This document shows, in pieces, positions 42,451 through 51,128 of a stretch of DNA of 64,000 nt. The position numbers were made by a program, and so were the translations under genes. Within the stretch, counting starts at the first letter, position 1. Every line of letters starts with the position of its first letter. This stretch comes from CAKZQX01 sp034437035. Its GTDB lineage: Bacteria > Chloroflexota > Chloroflexia > Chloroflexales > Chloroflexaceae. Below the pieces are notes generated by a model. The model did no database searches, had not been told where the DNA came from, and saw only the letters and a list, made by a program, of their open reading frames with translations. The stretch covers positions 19,162 to 83,161 of the forward strand of contig DAOTUI010000197.1 in assembly GCA_034437035.1 (NCBI GenBank). The letters are read 5' to 3'.

Positions 42451-43452
42451 GTGAGCATTGCGTGGCAGGTGCTGGGGGCCGCCGGGCACGATAACGCGCT
42501 CCTGGTACAGATCAACGCGGGGCAGGCGATCTATCAGTTGCTCTGCGATTGCGGTGAGGTGGGGCTGGCGCAGCACCCGGTGGGGGAGCTGCAGGCGCTC
42601 GATCATCTGTTGCTGTCCCATCTGCATATGGACCATATCAGCGGCTTTGATGCGCTCTTCCGTCGCAGCTTCAACCGGGCCGAGCCGCCTATGCGGGTCT
42701 GGGGGCCGCCCGCCACGGCGCAGATTATGCAGCATCGGCTACGCGGGTTTATGTGGAACCTGCAGGCGGAGCTGCGCGGCATCTGGCTGGTCCACGATAT
42801 TGGCGTAGAGGCGGTGACGGCCTGGCGCTTTGCCGCCGAGGAAGCCTTCGCCCGGGCGCATCCGGCCGGCAGTTGGGCGCATGCCGGTCCCATTATCGCC
42901 AACGATGACTTCAGCGTCACAGCGATCACGCTGGATCATCTGACGCCCTCGATTGGCTATATCATCCGCGAGACGCCCCGGCGCAACATCGATCCGGCGC
43001 GGCTGGCGGTGCTCAATCTGCCGCCGGGAGCCTGGTTGCAGCAGGTGAAAAGCGCTACCCCGGACGAAGCGCCCACTCTGACGCTGGCGGGGCAGACCTA
43101 CGATCTGGCGGAGTTGCGCGCGCAGTTGTTGGTCGAGACGCCCGGCGATATGCTGGCCTACCTGACCGATTTTCGCCTGGATGCGCCAACGCCGGCGCGG
43201 TTAGTACACGCGCTGCAGGGCTGCGGCACGCTGGTCTGCGAGAGCCAGTTTCGCCACGCGGATCTGCCACTGGCGCGGCGGGCCTACCATCTCACCAACC
43301 GGCAGGCGGCCGGGCTGGCCCGCGCGGCGGGGGTGGCCGAACTGGTCCTGATCCATATTTCGGAGCGCTACCGCCCGGCGGACTACCCGGAGATCCTGGC
43401 CGAGGCGCGGGCGATCTTCCCTAACACGCACTTCCCGGCGGGGTGGGTATGA
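42451..43452 (+). CDS. MBL-fold hydrolase, RNase Z-like
   Basis: 333 residues from GTG 42451, chosen because GGGAG lies 7 bp upstream; an ATG at 42424 is possible. Metal motif LLLSHLHMDHISGFD (HxHxDH), then HDIGVEA, ITLDHLTPSIGY with a likely metal His, LVCESQF with the bridging acid and LVLIHISERY with the last His. The arrangement is that of RNase Z/phosphodiesterase-like metallo-beta-lactamases. A tRNA-processing or cyclic-nucleotide role cannot be decided. The gene is flanked by a 21-bp exact inverted repeat (42388-42408 and 43468-43488). Confidence 0.8.
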   Translation: MSIAWQVLGAAGHDNALLVQINAGQAIYQLLCDCGEVGLAQHPVGELQALDHLLLSHLHMDHISGFDALFRRSFNRAEPPMRVWGPPATAQIMQHRLRGFMWNLQAELRGIWLVHDIGVEAVTAWRFAAEEAFARAHPAGSWAHAGPIIANDDFSVTAITLDHLTPSIGYIIRETPRRNIDPARLAVLNLPPGAWLQQVKSATPDEAPTLTLAGQTYDLAELRAQLLVETPGDMLAYLTDFRLDAPTPARLVHALQGCGTLVCESQFRHADLPLARRAYHLTNRQAAGLARAAGVAELVLIHISERYRPADYPEILAEARAIFPNTHFPAGWV

Positions 43453-43586
43453 TCCTGATTTGTTATTATAGCCACAGAGAACACAGAGGACGCAGAGATA
43501 AGAAACGGGAACATGCCGCCGCTGCGCTCATTCACGGGCGGAATGTGCCGGTAGGGACGCGCTTCTGCGCGTCCGCATGCCCACCA

Positions 43587-44390
43587 CTACGCCCGGAGCG
43601 CGTTGAGCGCCGTCACAATGCCCAGCAGCAGCGGTTGGTGCAGCACATAGATCAGCAGGGAGTGGCGGCCCAGCAGGCGCATGCCACGGATCGGCGGGAG
43701 CATGGAGAGGTCGGGCAGGGCGAAGCGGCGCATGCCGGCGTTGTAGCCCAGTTTGCCCACGCCCACACCCACCAGCGCAATTCCGGCCCAGGGCAGCAGC
43801 GGGTAGTAGTCCACCATGGGTACGCCAATCGGCTGCAGCCCCAGCCAGAGCAGCCAGGGGAAGGTGACCAGTTGCCCATTGAGGTAGAGGCCCCCGGCGA
43901 ACATAAGCAGCCCCACAACCATGCTGATCCAGGGGCGCACATAGACAAAGGGAGTTGCCAGGATCAGCGTCAGTCCCAGCAGATGCAGAATCCCAAAGCG
44001 CACATAGGCTTCCCCAATCACCAGCAGGGTTGCCAGCGTAATGACCATGCCCAGGCCAAAGATGATGCCGCCCCGCATGAGCGAGCCCTGCCAGAACGTG
44101 CGTCCGGGGGGCTGTCCCGGCGCGGGAGTCTGCCGGGCCGCCCGCAATGCCACCGACACACCCAGTACAAAGATAAAGAGCGTGCCAATTGAGCGGGCAA
44201 AGAGCTGCCAACCGTCCGCGTAGACATTCACCGGCACCCGCCCGACATACTGCAGATCCCAGACCAGGTGATAGAAGATCATCAGGATCACGGCGAAGCC
44301 GCGCAGGGCGTCAACCTCCCAGAGGCGCGGCGGGGCCGGTGGGGCCGCCGGGGTGGCAACCGATTGTGGGTGATGGGTTGACTCAGCCAT
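43587..44390 (-). CDS. DUF1624 membrane protein (heparan-alpha-glucosaminide acetyltransferase-like)
   Basis: 267 residues, about seven membrane helices. The N-terminal signature LWEVDALRGFAVILMIFYHLVWDLQYVG and the C-terminal LLGRHSLLIYVLHQPLLLG are typical of DUF1624, related to HGSNAT and acyltransferase-3 membrane enzymes that move acetyl groups across the membrane to sugars. The substrate cannot be told. A Pro/Ala-rich N-terminus precedes the first helix. The start was kept at ATG 44390. Confidence 0.85.
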   Translation of the reverse strand: MAESTHHPQSVATPAAPPAPPRLWEVDALRGFAVILMIFYHLVWDLQYVGRVPVNVYADGWQLFARSIGTLFIFVLGVSVALRAARQTPAPGQPPGRTFWQGSLMRGGIIFGLGMVITLATLLVIGEAYVRFGILHLLGLTLILATPFVYVRPWISMVVGLLMFAGGLYLNGQLVTFPWLLWLGLQPIGVPMVDYYPLLPWAGIALVGVGVGKLGYNAGMRRFALPDLSMLPPIRGMRLLGRHSLLIYVLHQPLLLGIVTALNALRA

Positions 44391-44520
44391 AGCACCGCCT
44401 GATGGGTCTATGATACGAATGCGTGGCCCAATGCTACCACCAGGAGCCCGGCTTGTCGAATAGGCGGCGGCCGGCCGCCGCTTTTGCGGCCTTGTGCGCG
44501 CTTATTGCAACGTATTGCAC

Positions 44521-45705
44521 CTACCGCACCACCTCGGCAACTGGACGCCGGGCACTCGGAAAGGTCTGATTCAACGGATAGCCCATGCGGAAGATAAAGG
44601 TCAGTTGCCGGGCCGGGTCATCCAGCAGCGTGGCCTGCACGCGTGCCATGTTGGAAGTGCGCCCCAGTTGGCGGTCGCGGTCAACCAGTTCGGGCATCTG
44701 GTTGATCGGTTGCATTGCCAGACCGGTTGCTGCTGCCCACAAATGCAGGCGCTGCCAGACCCGTCCAGCCTGGATCGTCTGCGCACGGTCATAGAGATCT
44801 CGGACGGTGATGATGCCTATGGCGGCGCTGGCATCCATCGCGGCAATTGTGCCGTCCAGCCAGCCCTGATTAAAGCGTTGCTCCGGCAGCGGCGGTAGCA
44901 ACTTGACCAACGCCCGGATTGCGGGTGGACTTCCCGATGTGTCAATTGCAATGCCGTCCTTCAAGTGTTGCATCTCGTTCCAATCGGACCGGTGCCACAC
45001 AAAGCTAGCGTGGGACATTTCGGTATCAGCGATAAACATCTCCGTGGCCTGGACAGTTTCGACGGCGATGGTCTGGAATCGTGGAGATCCCGCTGCATAC
45101 AGTTGCACCTGTACATCCGGCTCCTGCGCCGACAGCGCACTCAGTTCGGGGAAGGCATCTGCGGGTATCGTGCGATCGGCATATGGGCTGCGGTCAGTGT
45201 GCCGCTCAGGGATCGCGGCGTAAAGATGCGACTCGACGGGACGAGCCGGGGTCAGCCGGATCGATGCTACCCGTACGGGTTGCGGAGCAGCGGTGGGAGC
45301 CGTCAATGTGCCCGGTTCCAGCGCCACATCTGCCTGGTACCCTGTTGCCGCCGCCGTCAGCAGCATGTTCTCCAGAGCACACCCGATCCCGATATGCATT
45401 TCACGCAGGAACGGGTCGGCCGCGCCGAGATGGCGGGCAGTGTCGGCATAGAGGTCAATCCGGTCAGCCGCCACTTCAAACAGCCAGGGCTGTGTATTAT
45501 GGGGGTTGGAGGCGAGGATAGCTGATTGCACCAGGCGCAGTGGGCCTTCCGCCGGTTGCATGTGCCAGTTATCCCACGGTTCGAAGGCCGGTCCCTGCGC
45601 CGTCGTAAACACGCCCTGGTCAGCCGCCCGGTAGATACCGCCGCCGGCAACCAGGATACTGGCGACGCCCATCCCGCGTAGAAACTGTCGTCGTGTCAGA
45701 TGCAT
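44521..45705 (-). CDS. Acg-like nitroreductase-family protein with Tat signal
   Basis: 394 residues. Twin-arginine signal TRRQFLRGMGVASILVAGG, then two nitroreductase-type halves as in Acg: SAILASNPHNTQPWLFEV, YADTARHLGAADPFLREMHI, RHTDRSPYADRTIP; then GIITVRDLYDRAQTIQAGRVWQRLHLWAAATG and MGYPLNQTFPSARRPV. Acg-like proteins bind or sequester flavin rather than reduce substrates. Export in folded form fits a flavoprotein. The gene starts 24 bp after the tetR-type gene, which likely controls it. Confidence 0.85.
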   Translation of the reverse strand: MHLTRRQFLRGMGVASILVAGGGIYRAADQGVFTTAQGPAFEPWDNWHMQPAEGPLRLVQSAILASNPHNTQPWLFEVAADRIDLYADTARHLGAADPFLREMHIGIGCALENMLLTAAATGYQADVALEPGTLTAPTAAPQPVRVASIRLTPARPVESHLYAAIPERHTDRSPYADRTIPADAFPELSALSAQEPDVQVQLYAAGSPRFQTIAVETVQATEMFIADTEMSHASFVWHRSDWNEMQHLKDGIAIDTSGSPPAIRALVKLLPPLPEQRFNQGWLDGTIAAMDASAAIGIITVRDLYDRAQTIQAGRVWQRLHLWAAATGLAMQPINQMPELVDRDRQLGRTSNMARVQATLLDDPARQLTFIFRMGYPLNQTFPSARRPVAEVVR

Positions 45706-45729
45706 GATATTCCTCCTTGTGGTTCTGTT

Positions 45730-46449
45730 CTATCGGTTATCAAACGGCTCCGGGTCCAGGCCGATCAGGCGGAGATAGCCGCGAACCTGTGCCCGGTAAA
45801 ATGCATCGGTATCGCCAACCAGTGGTTGTACGTGGTGATAGATCTCCAGCACAACACAGCCATGCAGCAGGCTCCAGGCGCTGGTTAAAAGGTGCAAGGC
45901 CGGCAGCAGCGTATCATCGTCGGTGTCGAGATAGGCCCGGTAATGCGCTGCAACGGTTGGTGGAATAGGGTCGTGTGTCGGCGGAAGCCGCAGTTTGCCG
46001 GCACGCACGAGCGCAACCAGCGTTTCCAGGAAGACGGCTCCCACTGCCCGCGCGGCCGGTACTGTACTATCGGCCGGGGCCGTGTAGCCGGGAATCGGAT
46101 TGCCGTAGACTAACTGAAAATCAATGGAGTGTGCCAGCGCCCAGTCGCGGTAGGCCAGCATTGCGGTAAAAAGCTGCAGTTCCAGCGGGTGTCCGGCGGC
46201 GGCGGCGGTGTCGCGGGCGGTGCGCACGGCCTGCGCCTGCCCGGTGAAGGCATCGACAATTAATGCGGTAATCAGATCGTTGAGCGACGGGAAGTAGTGG
46301 TAAAGCGCTGAGGCACTCATTCCCAGCGTACGGGCGATGGCCCGTAGCGACAGCCCGGCCGTGCCATGGTCGCGCATCAACTGCCGCGCGGTCTCCTTGA
46401 TTGTGGTGCTGGTAGCGGCGTTTAGATCGTCGCGTCGTGGTCGTGGCAT
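45730..46449 (-). CDS. TetR-family transcriptional regulator
   Basis: 239 residues from ATG 46449 (AAAGGA upstream); the open frame extends to 46605, but that part covers the promoter. N-terminal HTH: ETARQLMRDHGTAGLSLRAI, ARTLGMSASALYHYFPSLND. The C-terminal ligand domain (FTAMLAYRDWALAHSIDFQLVYG) is of the WHG/TetR_C type. Directly upstream are five 14-bp direct repeats overlapping a promoter, a likely autoregulatory operator. It forms an operon with the Acg-like gene. Confidence 0.92.
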   Translation of the reverse strand: MPRPRRDDLNAATSTTIKETARQLMRDHGTAGLSLRAIARTLGMSASALYHYFPSLNDLITALIVDAFTGQAQAVRTARDTAAAAGHPLELQLFTAMLAYRDWALAHSIDFQLVYGNPIPGYTAPADSTVPAARAVGAVFLETLVALVRAGKLRLPPTHDPIPPTVAAHYRAYLDTDDDTLLPALHLLTSAWSLLHGCVVLEIYHHVQPLVGDTDAFYRAQVRGYLRLIGLDPEPFDNR

Positions 46450-46475
46450 TGGCGCATGGTCCTTTCCGCTGAGAA

Positions 46476-46560
46476 GGTGAACCCCGTAAACTGTACACAG
46501 TTCGGTGAATGCCGTTCGGTTTACGGCGTTCAGTTTACGCCGTTCATTGAATTTTGTCAA
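46476..46560 (-). promoter_or_regulatory. Promoter with five tandem 14-bp operator-like repeats
   Basis: TTGACA (46560-46555), 17-bp spacer, TAAACT (46537-46532). From 46545 down to 46476 the minus strand reads GAACGGCGTAAACT, GAACGCCGTAAACC, GAACGGCATTCACC, GAACTGTGTACAGT and a diverged fifth unit. CGGCGT/ACGCCG across the first two units is also an inverted repeat, as needed for a TetR dimer. Confidence 0.75.
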
Positions 46561-46664
46561 GAGGGAATACACACGCAGCAGGGGCGCAGCATTGGTTGAG
46601 TCCACGGATAGCCGGCAGCGTCTCCGGACCAGTGCTACGCCCCTCTAATCTAAGCAGATGATGC

Positions 46665-47636
46665 TTATGTGATGTTTGGAATAACTTCTTCGGCGAAGCG
46701 GTGCATAGGTTCATGATCGTAGGCGATGCGGGGAAAGTAGACGATCACATAGTTGACGCCCGCATCAACAATGCTCTGGACGCGCTCGCCAATTTCGGCG
46801 GGGGGGCCAATCAGGGCCATCCGCGAGAGGTCGTCGAAGCTCATGCCCAGTGCCGCGCGGGTCTTCTCCGTGGCCGCCACCGGATCGTCCCCCGGCTTCA
46901 GCAGGATCACATTCAGGTTACTGGAGCGGATAATCTCGTCGTAGGGGCGTCCCAGGGCTTCGCAATGCTCCCGCAGCACCCCAAACTTATGCCGCAGCGT
47001 CTCCGGGTCGCCAAAGATATTGCAGGCATTCGCCCACTGTGCCACTAGCTTGAGCGTTACTTTCTCGCCCCCACCACCAATCCAGAAGGAAGGGTGCGGT
47101 TGCTGGATGCCCTTCGGCGCGTTGATCGGTTCGTGGATCTGGTAATACTCGCCCTCGAATGTGGGATTGTCTTCCGTCCACATACGTACAATAATCTCAC
47201 AGGCTTCGCGGAAGGCGCGCATGCGGTCGCGGGTTTCAGGGAAGCCATAGCCATAGGCGCGCCACTCATGCTCGTACCAGCCCGCGCCCAGCCCGCAGTA
47301 GAGCCGTCCCTGGCTCATCACATCGACGGTGGAGGCCATCTTTGCCAGGAGTGCCGGGTTGCGGTAGCCGTTACAGGTGACCATCTGCCCGATCTTGACG
47401 CGCTGCGTGTCCCGCGCCAGGCCGGCCGTCGCCATCCAGCATTCAAACACCGTCTCGTGGGTGGGCTGGGGCACGGTATGAAAGTGATCATAGACCCAGA
47501 TCGAGTCGTAGGCCGGGATCGCGTCGGCGGCCTGCGCCACCCGCGTCATTGCGGCATACTGCTCCAGCGGATCGGCAATCTCGACCAGATCCATACGCCA
47601 GCCCTGCGGCACAAAGGTGCCAAATTGTACAGTCAT
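46665..47636 (-). CDS. LLM-class F420-dependent oxidoreductase
   Basis: 323 residues from ATG 47636 (GGAAGGGATTACA upstream). TIM-barrel luciferase-like family: FGTFVPQGWRMDLV, YDSIWVYDHFHTVPQPTHET, VKIGQMVTCNGYRNPALLAKM, GRLYCGLGAGWYEHEWRAYG, HPSFWIGGGGEKVTLKLVA. The conserved glycine-rich and His/Trp positions fit enzymes using coenzyme F420 rather than FMN, which implies the host makes F420. Substrate unknown. Same strand as the tetR/acg genes but with its own spacing. Confidence 0.9.
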   Translation of the reverse strand: MTVQFGTFVPQGWRMDLVEIADPLEQYAAMTRVAQAADAIPAYDSIWVYDHFHTVPQPTHETVFECWMATAGLARDTQRVKIGQMVTCNGYRNPALLAKMASTVDVMSQGRLYCGLGAGWYEHEWRAYGYGFPETRDRMRAFREACEIIVRMWTEDNPTFEGEYYQIHEPINAPKGIQQPHPSFWIGGGGEKVTLKLVAQWANACNIFGDPETLRHKFGVLREHCEALGRPYDEIIRSSNLNVILLKPGDDPVAATEKTRAALGMSFDDLSRMALIGPPAEIGERVQSIVDAGVNYVIVYFPRIAYDHEPMHRFAEEVIPNIT

Positions 47637-47721
47637 TGTAATCCCTTCCATGCAAAATCCGGATTTCTCCTCACTTGCATTATAGCGCAGGGATTGCGGC
47701 GCGGCCGGTCATTCGACAAAC

Positions 47722-48339
47722 TCAGGCGACGGCAAATACTGCCGCGATCGCTATTGTGAAGCCCGGCAAAGTCGGCGAGGTGGCTGTGTCGCCCTGGCGG
47801 AAAACCCCATGTTCCTGGTAGGTTGGGCCATTGAGTTGGAGCACAGTGACCGTTTCATCCTGTGAATGAACAATCCAGTACTCCGGAATACCAGCCTCAG
47901 CATAGTCTGCCCGCTTTTCCCGGGTGTCGCGTTCCGGATGATCCTGGCTGACAACTTCCATCACAACATCTGCGCCGCGCCAGTAGCGATTCTGTCGGCG
48001 CGGATCATTCGTATCACACACTAGCAGCAAGTCAGGTTCACGGAATTTTTCTGGGCGAATCTGTAAGCGTAGTGGCGCGAATAAGACCAGCCCACCGTAC
48101 TGCTGTGTAAACGCAAAGAGCGCTATGAAGAGCACCCGCACGATAATCTGGTGCTGCTCAGTCGGCATAGGGAGTAGCTCAACATAGCCATCAGTAAATT
48201 CGATGAGGCGATTCGTCTGATCAGTTAACAGAAGATATTGCTCTGCAGTCCAGTGCCCCTGGAGTGGCGCAAGTCTGAGGACGAGATCGTCATCTTCCCA
48301 GGTCATATGCAGCGCCGGCCGGCGCAGATCAAGAGCCAT
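47722..48339 (-). CDS. Uma2-family (DUF820) putative endonuclease, copy 1
   Basis: 205 residues. PD-(D/E)XK-like core: TDGYVELLPMPTEQHQIIVR, RPEKFREPDLLLVCDTND, GADVVMEVVSQDHPERDTREK and ADYAEAGIPEYWIVHSQDET. Asp of EPDLLLV, Glu of MEVVS and the following Lys form the presumed metal site. The family is expanded in Cyanobacteria and Chloroflexota; its biological role is unsettled. A paralog lies at 63271-63888. Upstream is a MITE copy. Confidence 0.88.
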   Translation of the reverse strand: MALDLRRPALHMTWEDDDLVLRLAPLQGHWTAEQYLLLTDQTNRLIEFTDGYVELLPMPTEQHQIIVRVLFIALFAFTQQYGGLVLFAPLRLQIRPEKFREPDLLLVCDTNDPRRQNRYWRGADVVMEVVSQDHPERDTREKRADYAEAGIPEYWIVHSQDETVTVLQLNGPTYQEHGVFRQGDTATSPTLPGFTIAIAAVFAVA

Positions 48340-48363
48340 GCTATCCCTCCCTTTGCCTAATGT

Positions 48364-48561
48364 TCACGAGTTACGCGGTTACCATGCAACCCGGACGTTT
48401 CACCCGATGGAAGGCCAATTCGCCTGCGGCCGCCTGGTACGCTTTTTATCTTTTTCAGAAAAATGTTGCACACGGTGCAACATTTTTCTGAAAAAGAATG
48501 GAATCTTCCGCCCTGCCGGAGGCGAGATGTCCTTCCGGGTCAACGACCGCGTAATTCCTGT
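48364..48561. mobile_element. MITE-like element, copy 8, with target duplication AATGT
   Basis: Ends TCACGAGTTACGCGGT and ACCGCGTAATTCCTGT, flanked by AATGT at 48359-48363 and 48562-48566. The central palindrome is perfect over 21 bp (48451-48471 with 48475-48495) but differs in sequence from other copies (TTTTTCAGAAAAATGTTGC). Confidence 0.87.
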
Positions 48562-48644
48562 AATGTTGTGATGACTTCAGTATAGCCTGCCGACCGACTC
48601 CAGTGCAACATGGAGATAAGCACTGTTTATAATACCATCCGCTA

Positions 48645-49283
48645 TCACTTCTGCCGGAAGATCGTCAGGGTCTCGTGCAGGATGGGGATAAAGCTCCCGC
48701 TGTAGCGCACATCGTTGGAGGTGACATTGTGTTGCAGCTTGACCACGATACTCTCCAGGTGGCTGCGGTCCAGGTTGGCTACCTCGGCTGTGAGCGGCAG
48801 GTAGCGCCCGCGCCGCCGCAGATCGCCAATCAAAATTGCCAGCCGCCCGCCGGGGGCCAGCCGGAAGAAGAAATGCTGGTAGCCCTGCTGCAGGCGCTCC
48901 CGGAAGCTGCGCATGGTGTTGGTATGGCTCATGTCGCGCGGGTCATCGGTGTAGATCTTCATGTTGGCGTAGGGCGGATGCCAGAAGATCAGGTCGTAGC
49001 CCGCCCCGATATCGGCGGTCAGGCTGTCGGTGCCGCTGCGCAGATCGAAGCCGGTGTAGGCAATGTCCATATCCGCGCAGACCTCGCGGCTGGTACCGCT
49101 GCCCTCCATCGGGTCGAGCACATGCCGTGGCATGTAGGTGGCGCAGAGATCGATCAGCAGGTAGCCGGAGCAGTTGCCGGGATAGCGGCGATCACCCCAG
49201 GGCCCCCGGTCAGGATAGCTGACCACGCTGGTCAGGGGCTGCCGCTGCTGCAGATAGGTCTGAAGGGCATGCTGGTCGCGCAT
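48645..49283 (-). CDS. Orphan DNA methyltransferase-like protein with HPPY motif
   Basis: 212 residues, AGGA 8 bp before ATG 49283. The order is that of beta-type amino-methyltransferases lacking a clear recognition domain: target-binding start YPDRGPWGDRRYPGNCSG, SAM motif MPRHVLDPMEGSGTSREV, GFDLRSGTDSL, and motif IV DLIFWHPPYANMKIY. HPPY replaces the usual D/N/S-PP-Y; His at the first position is uncommon. No restriction enzyme gene is adjacent, so a solitary regulatory, defence-evading or phage-derived enzyme is possible. Confidence 0.8.
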   Translation of the reverse strand: MRDQHALQTYLQQRQPLTSVVSYPDRGPWGDRRYPGNCSGYLLIDLCATYMPRHVLDPMEGSGTSREVCADMDIAYTGFDLRSGTDSLTADIGAGYDLIFWHPPYANMKIYTDDPRDMSHTNTMRSFRERLQQGYQHFFFRLAPGGRLAILIGDLRRRGRYLPLTAEVANLDRSHLESIVVKLQHNVTSNDVRYSGSFIPILHETLTIFRQK

Positions 49284-49536
49284 ATAGCAATCCTACATTT
49301 GTCGTAGTGCCGCCTTCAGGCGGTTGGGAGCGAATCCTTCAGAACCTGGTTCACAACCAATTTAGGATTGCTATAGCTGGCCGGTCAACCATCACACAGG
49401 TATCGGCCTCCGATGATAACACAGAACTGGTGTGGACGGATCAGGCCGGTTTTCCTTGTATGCTCCACCTTTCTCGGCTATACTGATGACTGAAAAGTGG
49501 AGAACATATTAACTGAAGCGAAGTGGAGCGACATCT

Positions 49537-49794
49537 GTGAGCACCGTGAAAACCATTGAGATTGCTCAAGACATTCTGGACTCAGCGCGGCTGACCGTTC
49601 CTGAGTTAAAGATCGAAATAGCGATAGCACTGTATGCCCAGGGCCGCCTGGCGTTTGGCAAGGCGCGGGAACTGGCCGCTATGTCTCACTGGGAATTTCG
49701 TCAACTGCTTGCCGCGCGCCGCATTCCACCCCACTATGATCCGGCAGAATTGGAAGAAGATGTGCAGGCTCTGCGTGCCGCGGGACGATTATGA
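49537..49794 (+). CDS. UPF0175-family antitoxin-like protein
   Basis: 85 residues from GTG 49537 (GTGGAG 8 bp upstream). The UPF0175 pattern is clear: LTVPELKIEIAIALYAQGRL, FGKARELAAMSHWEFRQLLA and a short acidic tail. UPF0175 proteins pair with DUF3368 PIN-domain toxins. The ATGA overlap at 49791-49794 leads straight into the first codons of such a toxin, which then breaks off. Confidence 0.88.
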   Translation: MSTVKTIEIAQDILDSARLTVPELKIEIAIALYAQGRLAFGKARELAAMSHWEFRQLLAARRIPPHYDPAELEEDVQALRAAGRL

Positions 49795-49820
49795 TCGTCG
49801 TCAGTAATACTTCCCCGCGA
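49791..49820 (+). pseudogene. Truncated start of a PIN-domain (DUF3368) toxin
   Basis: The ATG overlaps the antitoxin stop and codes MIVVSNTSP, the usual first strand of DUF3368 PIN toxins (next normally L-x-x-L). After nine codons the sequence continues as unrelated DNA running into the 3' end of jetD. The toxin has therefore been cut off, probably by the rearrangement that placed jetD here. Confidence 0.7.
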
Positions 49821-49853
49821 TACCCCAATTACCCACAACCCTCACTCTACATT

Positions 49854-51110
49854 TCATGTCGCATCTTCCGCCCGCAGTTCCACAATCGGTGGCGGGACGG
49901 CCTCTTGCTCCAGTTTGTACCCGCTCTGCAGCAGATGCGCAATCAGCCCGGAGCAGTCATTCAGGAGCGGTTGCGCCTGCAGGCTCTTCAGGGTAGCCCG
50001 GTCGCGCTGCGTGAGCGGTTGCGCATGCCGACGGTACTGCTCGAAGGTTGCCACATCCATTGCCAGCGGTTGCACATGCCCCAGGTGCCCACGCAGATGC
50101 GCCAGAATGCGCAGTCCCCCCGGATCGATATCGCCCCAGTGGTAGAAGACCGCGTCCGGGCCGGCCGCCGCAACCGCGCGTAGCAACTGCAGCGTCGCCG
50201 GCCCGGCAAACCCGCCGATGTAGAGCGCCGGCACGGCCGGTGGACGCACGGCCAGCAACTCGTGAAAGCTGGTGGCATTCTCAACCGTTACAATGGCCCG
50301 CACCGTACACGCCCCAACCGTGCAGGTTTGCAGGGTGCCGGTCGGCAGGGCCAACCCCTGCGCAAAACTGTGTAGATTCAGCGTGGTGGTTTCCCTCGAT
50401 GGGGTGAGCCACTGCAGAAGCAGCGGCCCCGCCAGCGGCACATACTCCGGGATGCGCTCCAGCATATGCGCCTGGAGCAGCGCCCGGTCATCATCGCCAA
50501 ACTGTTCTGCTCCAGTCGCGTGGCGGCGCAGTACAGCCACCAGCGCGCTACGCAGATCCGCCAGGCGCTTGCTATCCGCGAACAGCCGCACACTGAGGGC
50601 GCGCTCGATGGTTGGCCGGCGCAGGCGGGCAACTGCATCCAGGAGGACCAGCAGATCGGCGTTCCAGCGCGGGTCATCCCGGGTGACCGGGGCAACGGAG
50701 CGATGCTGTAGCAGTTGCTCCATGGTGTGATCGAGGAAGGCGGTATGCCAGTCGGCCTGCGGGGTCTGCGCCGCCAGCAGCGTCCGCAGATCGGACTCCC
50801 GGCGGGGCAGCGGCGTGCGCCCCAGGCGGTGGTAGAGCACTTCGGCCTGCTCCGGCAGCAGGTCAACCGCAGTGAGCCAGTTGCCCTGCTCCCACTTCTG
50901 CCAGTGCAACCGGAGGCTGCCCTGATCGGCCAGGTGCTGCAGGGCATGGTTGGTCGCCTGGCGCGGCAGGGCGCCGGCGGACGAGAAGTATTCCGGGTGG
51001 GTTTTCGCACTCAGCCGTACCCGCACCACGGTTTGCCGCTCCGGTTGTTCATAGCGGTCAAGCAGAGTATGCAGCAGGGTGCGGGCCAGGTTGGGCAGAT
51101 CGTTGGTCAT
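49854..51110 (-). CDS. jetD: Wadjet protein JetD (nuclease subunit, DUF3322/DUF2220-like)
   Basis: 418 residues. An N-terminal winged-helix-like DUF3322 part (RLSAKTHPEYFSSAGALPRQ) and middle helices are followed by the Toprim-like DUF2220 domain: VENATSFHELL with the conserved Glu, PALYIGGFAGPATLQLL and FYHWGDIDPGGLRILAHL with the D-x-D pair. In Wadjet, JetD cleaves plasmid DNA recognised by the JetABC SMC complex. Here it is separated from jetC by 6.3 kb. No ribosome site is seen; TGCTATACT (extended -10) lies 7-12 bp before the ATG, suggesting a leaderless mRNA. Confidence 0.88.
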   Translation of the reverse strand: MTNDLPNLARTLLHTLLDRYEQPERQTVVRVRLSAKTHPEYFSSAGALPRQATNHALQHLADQGSLRLHWQKWEQGNWLTAVDLLPEQAEVLYHRLGRTPLPRRESDLRTLLAAQTPQADWHTAFLDHTMEQLLQHRSVAPVTRDDPRWNADLLVLLDAVARLRRPTIERALSVRLFADSKRLADLRSALVAVLRRHATGAEQFGDDDRALLQAHMLERIPEYVPLAGPLLLQWLTPSRETTTLNLHSFAQGLALPTGTLQTCTVGACTVRAIVTVENATSFHELLAVRPPAVPALYIGGFAGPATLQLLRAVAAAGPDAVFYHWGDIDPGGLRILAHLRGHLGHVQPLAMDVATFEQYRRHAQPLTQRDRATLKSLQAQPLLNDCSGLIAHLLQSGYKLEQEAVPPPIVELRAEDAT

Positions 51111-51116
51111 GCGAAC

Positions 51117-51125
51117 AGTATAGCA
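51117..51125 (-). promoter_or_regulatory. Extended -10 element of jetD (leaderless start)
   Basis: The minus strand reads TGCTATACT, ending 6 bp before the jetD ATG, so transcription would begin at or near the start codon. The MITE target repeat CATTG overlaps the TG of this element. The -35 region falls inside MITE copy 9. Confidence 0.5.
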
Positions 51126-51128
51126 TTG

